From Sphingobium yanoikuyae (GTDB taxonomy: Bacteria > Pseudomonadota > Alphaproteobacteria > Sphingomonadales > Sphingomonadaceae): 64,000 bases of DNA. Position numbers and translations under genes: made by a program. The DNA is taken from contig NZ_CP139979.1 of the NCBI RefSeq assembly GCF_034424525.1, positions 682,001 to 746,000 on the forward strand, written 5' to 3'. Shown piece by piece: positions 26,352 through 34,852 of the stretch (positions are counted from its first letter, which is position 1; each line of letters begins with the position of its first letter). The notes beneath the pieces are model-generated. The model searched no databases. It worked only from the letters and a program-made list of their open reading frames with translations, and had not been told where the DNA came from.

Positions 26352-27275
26352 TTAGCGGTAACGGCTCTTTTCATAATTGGTCGACGATCCGGCGCCATAG
26401 GTGCCACGGGTATCGTCGCGATCGCCGAACAGCGCCTGCTGCTCACGCTCGATGCGCCAGGCGTGCTGCGCTTCGTCCGCGCTCTTCTCCAGCGTCACCT
26501 TGGTCGCATCGACCGACTTGATCCAGGAGGACGGGATGGAATGGTGGACCCCACCCGCATCGCTGTCGCTCTTGGTCAGGATGATGCGGTCGCCGCGCAG
26601 CTTGTCGACGGTGCCGACATGCTCACCGTCGCTGCCGACCACTTCCATATGCTCGCGCACCTGCGTCACTGCCTGGCGCTGTTCACCGCGACGGGTGCGC
26701 CATGTGCCGAATTCGCTGTTGAAGCGATCGCGATGTTCGCGCTGATATTCGGCATAGTCGCGGTCCAGCTCGTCGATCCGCTGCTGGCGCCAGCTATAAT
26801 AGTTGCTGTCATGATGCGCGCCAAAGTCCTGCTGCGGGCCGAACGCGCGGTTGCGATAGCCATGGTCCTCGCTGCCATAGCCGCTGCGCTCTCCGGTATA
26901 GGGGGCAAAGCCACGGCCGGGCAGATAGTCGCTGCGTGCGGCCGAGGCATAGCCAAGCCGGCTCGACTGGTCGCGCGGGTCGCCATAGGGGCGGTTATAA
27001 TATTCGTCATATTCGCGGCGGCGCTCCGCCTCGTCATCGCCGAACCAGCTGCGAATCTCGTCGCCGGCCCGGTCGAAGAAGCCGCGCTCGTCGGGATCAT
27101 AGCCCTGGGGGTAGGGGCGGGCACCCGGCCCGCTGAACTGGCCGCGCATGCCGTATCGATAGGCGCGCTCGTCGCGTGGCGCCCTGTACCGATCATTGTA
27201 ACGGTCGTTGCCGCGATCCCAGTCGGTCGAATAGCGATCATCGCCGCCATAGCGGCGTCCGCCTTGATAACCCAT
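26352..27275 (-). CDS. DUF2171 domain protein with Arg/Tyr/Gly/Asp-rich N-terminus
   Basis: 307-residue protein in two parts. Residues 1-220 are low-complexity and very hydrophilic, rich in Arg, Asp, Tyr and Gly (for example WDRGNDRYNDRYRAPRDER), with a short SWFGDDEAERRREYDEYYNR block seen in stress-related SWFGD proteins. Residues 225-295 are a DUF2171 fold: VREHMEVVGSDGEHVGTVDK, IILTKSD, HHSIPSSWIKSV. No signal peptide. The start at 27275 follows AAGGAGA. Disordered Arg/Tyr-rich regions can phase-separate or bind nucleic acid; this is inference. Confidence 0.82.
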   Translation of the reverse strand: MGYQGGRRYGGDDRYSTDWDRGNDRYNDRYRAPRDERAYRYGMRGQFSGPGARPYPQGYDPDERGFFDRAGDEIRSWFGDDEAERRREYDEYYNRPYGDPRDQSSRLGYASAARSDYLPGRGFAPYTGERSGYGSEDHGYRNRAFGPQQDFGAHHDSNYYSWRQQRIDELDRDYAEYQREHRDRFNSEFGTWRTRRGEQRQAVTQVREHMEVVGSDGEHVGTVDKLRGDRIILTKSDSDAGGVHHSIPSSWIKSVDATKVTLEKSADEAQHAWRIEREQQALFGDRDDTRGTYGAGSSTNYEKSRYR

Positions 27276-27491
27276 GGTCCGTCTCCTTGTGCTTGTCGGA
27301 GGATCGCGCCCTCCGGTGGTGCGTGCTTGTTGCACCGACAGGCCATCAATGGGTGGCGCGGCCCATCGTTCCGGGCGTTACGGGCGGGTAACGTCGCGCC
27401 TTTCAACCGCCCTGTCGAAGGCGGAAAGGGCCGATTTCCGGGGCTCTTGATCGAGATCAGGAAAGGCCGTGATTTTTTGCGCAAAAGACCG

Positions 27492-27520
27492 TTGCAAGGC
27501 GAAAATCCCTCGCCTATAGG
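27492..27520 (+). promoter_or_regulatory. Likely promoter of tRNA-Ala
   Basis: TTGCAA at 27492-27497 and TATAGG at 27515-27520 are separated by exactly 17 bases, ending 12 bases before the tRNA. This is a good sigma-70 type match. Confidence 0.55.
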
Positions 27521-27532
27521 CAGCCCACCTTT

Positions 27533-27608
<76 letters not shown>

Positions 27609-27729
27609 TTTCCCTTCGAAATGAACGAACTGTTTCGTGCGGCATTGGCTGCGCGGACCGGACGCCACCGGCCGGCGCACCCCATGATCATCGGATAGCT
27701 TGGCAAGATCGCGATCCTGCACCGGCGGA

Positions 27730-28626
27730 TCAGGGCAGCCTTTCTCCCATCGACGCTTCGAGTACCGCATACCATTCGGCGCGGGTCCATTCGACCTTGA
27801 AGGCATCGATGCTGCGGGCGATGCGGGCAGCGGACTGGCTGCCGACAATGGGAATCGGGCGCGCGGGATGCGCCATGATCCAGGACAGGGCGGCGGCGGT
27901 GATATCGACGCCATAGCGCTCACCCTGATCTGCAAGCATCACAGCGGCCGGGTGCAGCGCCTTGGCGAGGCGACCACCACCCAGCGGCGACCAGGCCAGA
28001 ACCGCCATGTCGCGCGCCATCGCCTGATCGAGCGTGCCGTCATGGAGCGGCGCCGTGCGCAGCGCGGAAAATTCGGGCTGGGTGCTGACGATCGGCAGGT
28101 CGAGAAAGGTCTGGAGCGCATCGAGTTCGTGAATCGCATAGTTGGACACGCCGATCGCGCGCACCTTGCCAGCTTCGACCATGCGGGTCAGGCTGGCGGC
28201 GACTTCCTGCGGATGGGTCAGGAAATCGCGGCGATGGATCTGGTAGAGATCGACCCGGTCGATGCCCATTCGCGTCAAGGACGCATCGATGGCCTCGGCC
28301 AGATAGTCTGCGCCGCTATTATAGGGGATGCCCGGCCGGATGCCGCCCTTGGTGGCGATGATCATGCGCTGCCGCAGTTCAGGGGCGTCCGCCAATATCT
28401 GGCCGAACAGCGTTTCGGCCGATCCGAAACCGGCGGGTGTGTCGCAGCCATAGATGTCCGCCGTGTCGAGCAGGGTGATGCCGGCGTCCAGCGCCGCCTC
28501 CACCCTGGCGCGGGCCTCGGCGATATCCTCGCCGGCCAGGCGCCACATGCCCCAGGCGATCGGAAAGACGGAAATGCCGCTCTTGCCGAGCGGACGTGGT
28601 TCGGCGGAGAGGCGCAGCGTCGTCAT
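27730..28626 (-). CDS. Aldo/keto reductase
   Basis: NADPH-dependent oxidoreductase of 298 residues with the (beta/alpha)8 fold. Landmarks are the catalytic Asp and Tyr in LLDTADIYG, the Lys in IATKGGIRPG, the His in YQIHRRD, IGVSNYAIHELDAL and the C-terminal IPIVGSQSAARI cofactor site. Closest in layout to the YdhF type of E. coli. The start at 28626 is chosen because the preceding codons lack family features. Substrate is not evident; neighbours give no clue. Confidence 0.9.
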   Translation of the reverse strand: MTTLRLSAEPRPLGKSGISVFPIAWGMWRLAGEDIAEARARVEAALDAGITLLDTADIYGCDTPAGFGSAETLFGQILADAPELRQRMIIATKGGIRPGIPYNSGADYLAEAIDASLTRMGIDRVDLYQIHRRDFLTHPQEVAASLTRMVEAGKVRAIGVSNYAIHELDALQTFLDLPIVSTQPEFSALRTAPLHDGTLDQAMARDMAVLAWSPLGGGRLAKALHPAAVMLADQGERYGVDITAAALSWIMAHPARPIPIVGSQSAARIARSIDAFKVEWTRAEWYAVLEASMGERLP

Positions 28627-28719
28627 GGATCGATCAATGGCACAAGCAATGTGCCGGCGGTAGGGGCCATCCGCGTCCCACATGACCGGCCGGGCGACCG
28701 GCGCTTGCCGGGGCCGGTG

Positions 28720-29280
28720 TCACGCCCTGGATGAAAAGCTCATGTAACGCGCGCGCCAGGCGGCGACTTCGGCGCGCAGGTGGGCGGGGGCGGCATCCCC
28801 CGACAGGACGAGGGCCGCGACCTCATTGTCGGGATGCATCAACATCTTCCGCGATCCGTCGCTGAACCAGACGGGCACCAGCTGATCGCAAAGACTGTCG
28901 AGGATCGCGCCGGCCATGCCATTCTCGATCGCAGCGCTGCCGGGCAGCATGCGAACCATGATCGATACGCCTTCGAAGCAGTTGCGCGGTTCGCGGACGA
29001 AATCGATCGACGCCAGGATGCCGGACCGGTCCGGACGGGCTTCATCGGGCATGGCCTGGACCCGGCGCCATGCGCAAAACCATGTCCGGCAGATATGCGG
29101 GCGCACGGCATGAATGCTGCATCCCTGCTCGCCCAGATGCGCGCAGGGCGCGCCCGCCGCTTTCTTGAAGTCGGGCGTGTCGACGGTCAGAATGGTGCAG
29201 CACATGGTGCAATCGCCGCAGGACCGGTCAGGGATGACAGGGCCCAGCAGAGCGGTTTCCAGATCTGTATCCATGTGCAT
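28720..29280 (-). CDS. YkgJ family cysteine cluster protein
   Basis: 186-residue protein with the zinc- or iron-chelating cysteine cluster of the YkgJ/FliB-like family: SCGDCTMCC near residue 20, then CAHLGEQGCSIHAVRPHICRT and a following FCAWR. Function of this subfamily is not established; relatives include the flagellin lysine methylase. The start at 29280 is uncertain, with another ATG two codons later at 29274 and an upstream open extension. It precedes yaaA on the same strand, in the downstream direction of that strand. Confidence 0.85.
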   Translation of the reverse strand: MHMDTDLETALLGPVIPDRSCGDCTMCCTILTVDTPDFKKAAGAPCAHLGEQGCSIHAVRPHICRTWFCAWRRVQAMPDEARPDRSGILASIDFVREPRNCFEGVSIMVRMLPGSAAIENGMAGAILDSLCDQLVPVWFSDGSRKMLMHPDNEVAALVLSGDAAPAHLRAEVAAWRARYMSFSSRA

Positions 29281-29358
29281 CCGGGCGGGGTGCCTTGGCC
29301 TTGTCGGGAATGCAAGCGGCATCATGCGCGCCGCCTCGCGGCAGATGCCCTGCGCCGG

Positions 29359-30111
29359 TCAGGCGCGCATGAAGCGCCAATGGTCGGCGTCGCTCTCGGC
29401 CGGATCGAAGCGATATCCGTCGCTGTCGAAGCCCTGCATGGCCTCGACAGCGGCGACATGATGTTCGCACATCCAGCGCGCCATCATGCCGCGTGCCCGC
29501 TTCGCGTTGAAGCTCACGAAGCGCGGGCCGTTCGGCCCCGGCTCGCGAAAATCGACATGGATCACGCGCAGGCCGTCCAGCCTGTTCTCCACCGCCGCGA
29601 AATATTCCTGGCTGGCCAGATTGAGGACGACGCCGGATCCCTCTTCCGCGGCCTGCGCGCGCAGCAGCGCGGCGATGCGATCGCCCCACCAGTCGGTCAG
29701 CTTCTTGTGCCGCGGCGCCCAGCGCGTGCCCATTTCCAGTCGATAGGGGCGGATCGCATCCAGCGGGCGCAGCAGCCCGTAAAGGCCCGACAGCATCCGC
29801 ACATGATCCTGCGCAAAGGCCACCGCCGCATCGTCCAGCGTGTCCACCTCGAAACCGGAATAGACGTCGCCGGCAAAGGCATAGAGCGCCTGCCGCTCGG
29901 GTAGCTCGGAAAAGTCCCGGAACCGGTCGGCATTGAGCTTGGCCAGGCGCGGCGAGATATGCATCAGTTCCGCCAGCCGTTTCTGCGAAAGATTGGCGGC
30001 CGACTTGGCGAGCCCGCGCGCTTCCTCGGCGAAATGCGGCGTGGTGACGGCAAGGGGCGGCAGCGCGCGCTCGAAGTCGAGCGTCTTGGCGGGAGAGAGC
30101 AGAACGATCAT
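29359..30111 (-). CDS. yaaA: Peroxide stress protein YaaA
   Basis: Member of the YaaA/DUF328 family; in E. coli YaaA limits intracellular iron during hydrogen peroxide stress and so protects DNA. The 250-residue product opens with MIVLLSPAKTLDFE, the family signature, and contains ALYAFAGDVYSGFE, LSGLYGLLRPLDAIRPYRLE and LNLASQEYFAAV. The start at 30111 is the natural family start; the frame upstream is non-specific. Usual length. Confidence 0.95.
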   Translation of the reverse strand: MIVLLSPAKTLDFERALPPLAVTTPHFAEEARGLAKSAANLSQKRLAELMHISPRLAKLNADRFRDFSELPERQALYAFAGDVYSGFEVDTLDDAAVAFAQDHVRMLSGLYGLLRPLDAIRPYRLEMGTRWAPRHKKLTDWWGDRIAALLRAQAAEEGSGVVLNLASQEYFAAVENRLDGLRVIHVDFREPGPNGPRFVSFNAKRARGMMARWMCEHHVAAVEAMQGFDSDGYRFDPAESDADHWRFMRA

Positions 30112-30190
30112 GCCCCGCGCGGTAGCCGCGCCTCGTCCGGGCGTCAAACCGGACCGCGCCTCCCCCTCCCGCCCGCCGGCGGATTTCGCT

Positions 30191-31780
30191 TCAGCGCCCG
30201 CCTGTGGCCCCTGATGGCCGCGCCACCGCATACATGGCCTGCGCCATTTCCCGGTAATAGGCGTTGCGATCGCCGTCCCGTGCATAGACTTCGTTGATGC
30301 TGTGCGACGCGCCGGGGACATAGATGAACTCTGCCCGGCCACCCACCTTGCGGAACGCGTCCTCCAGATCATGGACGGCACCGTCGAGATAATAGGAATC
30401 GGCGGTCCCGACCACGACATGGACCTTGCCGTCCAGGTCATGGCGCAGGCGTGGCCATTGGGTCTCGATCCGGTGGCCGATATCATAATTGTCCCGCCAA
30501 TATGCCGCGACCTGCGCATCGACTGCGCCCGTCACCCGATCGAAGAGTGGCGCCGGCGTCCCGTCCGCACGGCGCGGCGAGAAGGTCCAGTCGAAGGATC
30601 GCAACTGGCCGCCATCCCGGCCCAGCACCGTCTCGATCCCCGCCGCCTGCGCGATCGTCGTCTTCACCGCGCCATGGGCGCGCTCCAGCGGACGGGCCAC
30701 GCCCTGGGCATCGCGATACATGTTCGCCCCCGGCTGATAGAGGTCGACGCCGATGAAGTGCCGGAAATCCACTGGATCGGGTGACGAGGCCCAGCTTCCA
30801 CCGAAGAAGGCGGGATAGCGCACCATCGCCCAGAGCGCGAACCAACCGCCCGAACTATGGCCGGTCAGGAACCGGCCCGAGGGCCTGGCATCCATCCGAT
30901 AGCGGCTTTCGAGCGCCGGAATGATCTCGCGTGTCAGCGCTTCGCCCCAGGGACCATTATTGACGCTGTCGGCAAATTCGGTCGTGCCGGTGGGCGAGGC
31001 GAAGTCCAGCGTCACCCAGATCATCGGCGGAATGGCTTTTGTCTCCATCAGGTGCCAGATGCGCGACAATTGCTGCCCGTCGACCCGATGATTGGTCCCG
31101 AACGCACCGGCCGTATAGACCGTGGGATAGGTGACGCGGCCGTTGGGATCATAGCCCGGCGGGGTCAGCACCCAGGCGGCGACGCTCTGCGGCGTGCCGC
31201 GAAAGCGGGTCAGCGCCTTTGATACGACCTGTTCGTCGTGCAGATGCGGGCGCGACGCGGTGATCTGCTCGGCGGCGCGCGGCGGCAGGCCGGTGACGTC
31301 GAACTGTCCGGCCACCGGCGGCAGTCTGTGATCGAGCGCAATCGACGGCCTGGCGCCAAGCGGTAGATGCAACGTCACCACCTTCGAGACCAGGTCGCCC
31401 GGTCCCCGCCCGCCATAATTATAGTCGCCGTCGCGATCGAGCACGACCTGCACCCGATAGTCCCCCGGCGCCAGGGTCGCGAACCCCTTGGGGAAGGCGC
31501 CTTCCTCGGCATCGATGCTCACGGTGCGATCAGGCCCGAAACTGGCGACATCGCGGCCCGCCACGAAGATGCGGGCGTCGTCGGGGCCATAGATGTCGAT
31601 ATCCTCGCTTTCGCCATTGTCGGCGCTCAGCGGTGCCGCAAAGAGCAGCAACCGTCCCGATGCGTCATCGCTCAGCGCAGCCGGCAAACTGATATCGAAG
31701 CGCGTTTCGGGCGGCGCGGCGCCGATCAGCGCCAGTGCAAACAGGGGAAGTGCAAGCAAGCGGGCCATTGCATTAGTCAT
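30191..31780 (-). CDS. Exported esterase of the enterochelin-esterase-like (PF00756) type
   Basis: 529-residue protein with a signal peptide (residues 1-21), an N-terminal all-beta region of about 190 residues, and a C-terminal alpha/beta hydrolase domain. The nucleophile Ser is in TGHSSGGWFALW, the catalytic His probably in PGASHSIN, and an Asp or Glu lies between them (VVVGTADSYYLDG). Relatives include siderophore esterases and glucuronoyl or feruloyl esterases. Its start shares one base with the stop of the upstream membrane-protein gene (TGATG), indicating translational coupling. Substrate unknown. Confidence 0.83.
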   Translation of the reverse strand: MTNAMARLLALPLFALALIGAAPPETRFDISLPAALSDDASGRLLLFAAPLSADNGESEDIDIYGPDDARIFVAGRDVASFGPDRTVSIDAEEGAFPKGFATLAPGDYRVQVVLDRDGDYNYGGRGPGDLVSKVVTLHLPLGARPSIALDHRLPPVAGQFDVTGLPPRAAEQITASRPHLHDEQVVSKALTRFRGTPQSVAAWVLTPPGYDPNGRVTYPTVYTAGAFGTNHRVDGQQLSRIWHLMETKAIPPMIWVTLDFASPTGTTEFADSVNNGPWGEALTREIIPALESRYRMDARPSGRFLTGHSSGGWFALWAMVRYPAFFGGSWASSPDPVDFRHFIGVDLYQPGANMYRDAQGVARPLERAHGAVKTTIAQAAGIETVLGRDGGQLRSFDWTFSPRRADGTPAPLFDRVTGAVDAQVAAYWRDNYDIGHRIETQWPRLRHDLDGKVHVVVGTADSYYLDGAVHDLEDAFRKVGGRAEFIYVPGASHSINEVYARDGDRNAYYREMAQAMYAVARPSGATGGR

Positions 31781-32265
31781 CAGGATATCCTGCCATTTTG
31801 CCGGCGCAGGGCAATCAACTGGGCGGCAAGGCCCAGGATCAGCATCGCCAGAAGCGCCGCCTGCGATCCCAGCAGCAAGGGCGACTTGAGGTCGGTGACG
31901 AGAGGATGACCATCCGGCACGCGGCGCAGGATTTCAGTCACGGTCGGCACCATCAGCAGAAACGCCGTGAGGCTGAGAAAAACCGTCTCCAGATAGCGCC
32001 GCGCCCGCCCGAGAAAGCGGATATTGTTCACGCCATAGCCGGCGATCAGCAGCAGGATCGTCACCGTGCCGATACCGTAGCTGACGGGCTGATGCGCCAC
32101 CAGGAACACGGTGCCGGCACCGATCAGCATGAAGATGAGATAGGCGATGCCCGGTGCCGTTCGCGGCATGATCCGGCCATGGCGCGCGAACATAAAGGCG
32201 GCCAGCGGAATGGCGGGCAGGCTGCCGAGCGTATGGAGCCAGCCCAGAGGCGTTATTCCAAACAT
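31780..32265 (-). CDS. Small integral membrane protein, function unknown
   Basis: 161-residue protein with about five hydrophobic helices (residues 8-27, 38-56, 63-80, 91-106 and 131-151). No family is recognised; the layout (MFGITPLGWLHTLGSLPAI, then RTAPGIAYLIFMLIGAG) recalls small DUF-type membrane proteins linked to heme or hydrolase genes. It overlaps the start of the esterase gene downstream, so the pair is one transcription unit and may share a role at the membrane. Confidence 0.7.
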   Translation of the reverse strand: MFGITPLGWLHTLGSLPAIPLAAFMFARHGRIMPRTAPGIAYLIFMLIGAGTVFLVAHQPVSYGIGTVTILLLIAGYGVNNIRFLGRARRYLETVFLSLTAFLLMVPTVTEILRRVPDGHPLVTDLKSPLLLGSQAALLAMLILGLAAQLIALRRQNGRIS

Positions 32266-32301
32266 GGTCTGTGTCTTTCTGTTGGCGGGGGATCGCCGCG
32301 C

Positions 32302-33147
32302 TTATGCGGCAAAGCTGGTGGAGCGGGACAATGCGCGCCATTGCTCGATCTCTGCTTCCATGGCGGCCATCTTGCCTTCGACCAGGCCCAACGCATCATC
32401 GCCCAGGAACAGGCGCATCGGTGGTGCCGGCGCGTCCACCAGCGCCAGCAAGGCCTGCGCCGCGCGCGCCGGATCGCCCGGCTGCTGCCCGCTCTTGGCC
32501 TGACGCGCCGCCCTTATCGGGTCCATGACCGCGTCATAGTCGGCTATGCTGCGCGGCGTGCGGTCCATCGACCGCCCGGCCCAGTCGGTGCGGAACTGGC
32601 CGGGCGCCAGCGCCGTCACATGAATGCCGAACGGCGCCACTTCCTTGCCCAGCGCTTCGGAAATCCCTTCCAGCGCGAACTTGCTGCCGCAATAGAAGCT
32701 GATGCCGGGCATGGTGATGAACCCGCCCATGGAGGTGATGTTGACGATATGCCCGCGCCGCCTTTCGCGCATGCCGGGCAGTACCGCCTTCATCATTGCC
32801 ACCGGGCCGAACACATTGGCCGCGAACTGGCGCTGCAGATCGTCGATCGACGATTCCTCCAGCACGCCCTCATGACCATAGCCCGCATTGTTCACCAGCA
32901 CGTCGACCGACCCGGCGCGCCGCTCGGCGTCCGCCACGGCATCCGCAATCGCGTCAAGATGCGTCACGTCCAGCAACAGCGGATGCGCCCGACCGGGCGC
33001 GAGCGCCGCAAAGGCTTGGGCATCCTTGGGGTTCCGCACGGTCCCGACGACGGCATGGCCGGCGTCCAGCGCGCCCTCGGCAAAGGCCCGGCCCAGGCCG
33101 GAACTGACGCCGGTAATCAGGAAAGTCTTGGGGATCAGCGCCGACAT
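32302..33147 (-). CDS. Short-chain dehydrogenase/reductase
   Basis: Classical SDR oxidoreductase of 281 residues. The NAD(P)-binding TGVSSGLGRAFAEGAL, the Asp in LLLDVTHLDA, VLVNNAGYGHEG and the active site with Ser in ITSMGGF followed by YCGSK are present. The gene is divergent from a TetR-type regulator across 50 bases holding a perfect palindrome, so it is probably the regulator's target. Substrate unknown. Confidence 0.9.
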   Translation of the reverse strand: MSALIPKTFLITGVSSGLGRAFAEGALDAGHAVVGTVRNPKDAQAFAALAPGRAHPLLLDVTHLDAIADAVADAERRAGSVDVLVNNAGYGHEGVLEESSIDDLQRQFAANVFGPVAMMKAVLPGMRERRRGHIVNITSMGGFITMPGISFYCGSKFALEGISEALGKEVAPFGIHVTALAPGQFRTDWAGRSMDRTPRSIADYDAVMDPIRAARQAKSGQQPGDPARAAQALLALVDAPAPPMRLFLGDDALGLVEGKMAAMEAEIEQWRALSRSTSFAA

Positions 33148-33173
33148 GGCCTACTCCATGATTTGAACATCAA

Positions 33174-33189
33174 CTATATCATGATATAG
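33174..33189. promoter_or_regulatory. Palindromic operator between SDR and TetR genes
   Basis: CTATATCATGATATAG is a perfect 16-base palindrome located nine bases before the TetR start codon and 26 bases from the SDR start. The place and symmetry fit the binding site of the adjacent TetR-type repressor, controlling both genes. Confidence 0.7.
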
Positions 33190-33197
33190 ATAGCAAC

Positions 33198-33791
33198 ATG
33201 ACGTCCATCAAGCCCCCCTCGACCGGTTCGCGTGGTGAACCCGTGCGCAATCGTGTGATCGACGCGGCCGAACGCCTGCTGCGCGACGGCAAGGCGGAAT
33301 TTTCGATGCGCGATCTGGCGACCGAAGCGGGCGTCAGTTTCGCCACGCCGTTCAACCAGTTCGGCAGCAAGGCCGCGATCATGCAGGCCCTGTCGGCGCG
33401 GCGGATCGCCACCGCGACCCAGCGCTTCGCGGACAAGCCGCGGCTCGACGATGCCGGCCGGCGTGTGCTGCTGGCGGTCGCCACGGTGGTCGAGCTTATG
33501 CTGGAAGAACCGCGCGTGAACCGGGCGGTGATGGGGTGGCTCGGCACGCCGGGGCCGACCCATGGCGAAGTGCTGGCGCAGTCCACCGCGCTGTGGACCC
33601 TGGCGATCGGTGCTGGCGAAGGCCTGGTTGAAGGACACCCGGCGCTGCCCGCCCTGGCACGGCATCTGGCCTTCGGCTTTCGCGGTGTGCTGTCCTTCTG
33701 GACGGCCGGTGAATTGCCTGATGACGAACTTGCTGCCAATGCCCGCGACGTGGCGAACGCCTTGCTGGGCGGCGCAGCCAGGCAGGCCTGA
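33198..33791 (+). CDS. TetR/AcrR family transcriptional regulator
   Basis: 197-residue repressor with the N-terminal helix-turn-helix VIDAAERLLRDGKAEFSMRD, LATEAGVSFATPFNQFGSKA. The C-terminal ligand domain is variable. The divergent SDR gene and the palindrome just before its start make it a local repressor of an oxidoreductase. The inducer cannot be told from sequence. Confidence 0.9.
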   Translation: MTSIKPPSTGSRGEPVRNRVIDAAERLLRDGKAEFSMRDLATEAGVSFATPFNQFGSKAAIMQALSARRIATATQRFADKPRLDDAGRRVLLAVATVVELMLEEPRVNRAVMGWLGTPGPTHGEVLAQSTALWTLAIGAGEGLVEGHPALPALARHLAFGFRGVLSFWTAGELPDDELAANARDVANALLGGAARQA

Positions 33792-33819
33792 TCGCCAAGT
33801 CCAGAGCGGGCGGCGCGCC

Positions 33820-34701
33820 TTAACCGTTCGCGCCCTGCTGTGCCTCGCGATAGGCGCGGGCGGACAGGCCCATGTTGCGCTGGAAGAAGCGGCTGAAATA
33901 GGCCGGGTCGGCAAAGCCGATCGAAAAGCCGATCTCGGCAATCGACAGGTTGGAATAGAGCAGGGCCCGCTGCGCTTCGAGCAGGGCGCGCTGGTCCAGC
34001 ATCTGCGCCGGCGATCGTCCCGCCATCCGCGCGCAGGCGACGCGTAGCGCGGTCTGGCTGACGCCCAGCGCGGCGGCATGGACCGACACCGGTTCGCGCA
34101 GGCGGAAGCGCTGCTCGATCCGTTCGCGCAGCCGCGCCACGATCGACGCATGCGGTCCGGCGCGCGGGGCGGCATGGACGGCGGCGCTGCGATGGCGCAG
34201 CGCGGTGACTAGCAGCGACAGCATCGCCGCATCGACCGCTGCCCGGTGGCCCGGCGCCGACCAGCTGAGTTCGCGCATCAGATCGGCCACCAGCCGCTCG
34301 ACCGGCGGCAATTGCGCTGCGCCCATCTCGATCGCGTCGGGCCGCTCGAACAGGCCGGCCAGTTCCGGGCCATGGCGGCCAAGATCCTGCAGATAGGCGT
34401 CCGCCATGGTGATGACGAAGCCGGCGGTCTCCTCCAGCCATTTGAAGCCATGCACGGCGGTGGCCGGCACCAGCAGGAAGCTGGGCGCGACGAAGCGCAG
34501 CTCCGCGCCATCCGCCTCCATCGCGCCGCCGCCCGAGGTGATGAGGAAGATATGGCTCAGCTCGCTATGGGCATGCGGTTTGATCGTCCATTCGCTGGGA
34601 CGTGAGCGATCGTCCAGCGTTTCGACATGGACGAAGCCCTCCGCCACCAGCCTGTGGGGCTCACCATAAAGATAGAAGGTCGGAAAGGACTGTTTCGACA
34701 T
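33820..34701 (-). CDS. pobR: AraC family regulator, PobR type
   Basis: 293-residue regulator with an N-terminal cupin-like sensor (HAHSELSHIFLITSGGG, FLLVPATAVHGFKWLEE) and a C-terminal AraC-type double helix-turn-helix (IAEIGFSIGFADPAYFSRFF, AQMLDQRALLEAQRAL). It is divergent from pobA with a 151-base gap, the usual arrangement for the 4-hydroxybenzoate-responsive activator of pobA. Assignment as PobR rests on this context. Confidence 0.85.
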   Translation of the reverse strand: MSKQSFPTFYLYGEPHRLVAEGFVHVETLDDRSRPSEWTIKPHAHSELSHIFLITSGGGAMEADGAELRFVAPSFLLVPATAVHGFKWLEETAGFVITMADAYLQDLGRHGPELAGLFERPDAIEMGAAQLPPVERLVADLMRELSWSAPGHRAAVDAAMLSLLVTALRHRSAAVHAAPRAGPHASIVARLRERIEQRFRLREPVSVHAAALGVSQTALRVACARMAGRSPAQMLDQRALLEAQRALLYSNLSIAEIGFSIGFADPAYFSRFFQRNMGLSARAYREAQQGANG

Positions 34702-34852
34702 CGGCTATGGTCCCGTCGGGATGCGCTAAGGCTGATGAATTATCCAATTAATAGGCTGGTGCGCCCATGTCCATCGCCGGCCGTGCGGATACGATGGGCG
34801 CATCGGACAAACAGGGGCGCCGTCAGCGCGCCCGGATCATGAGAGGATGCGA

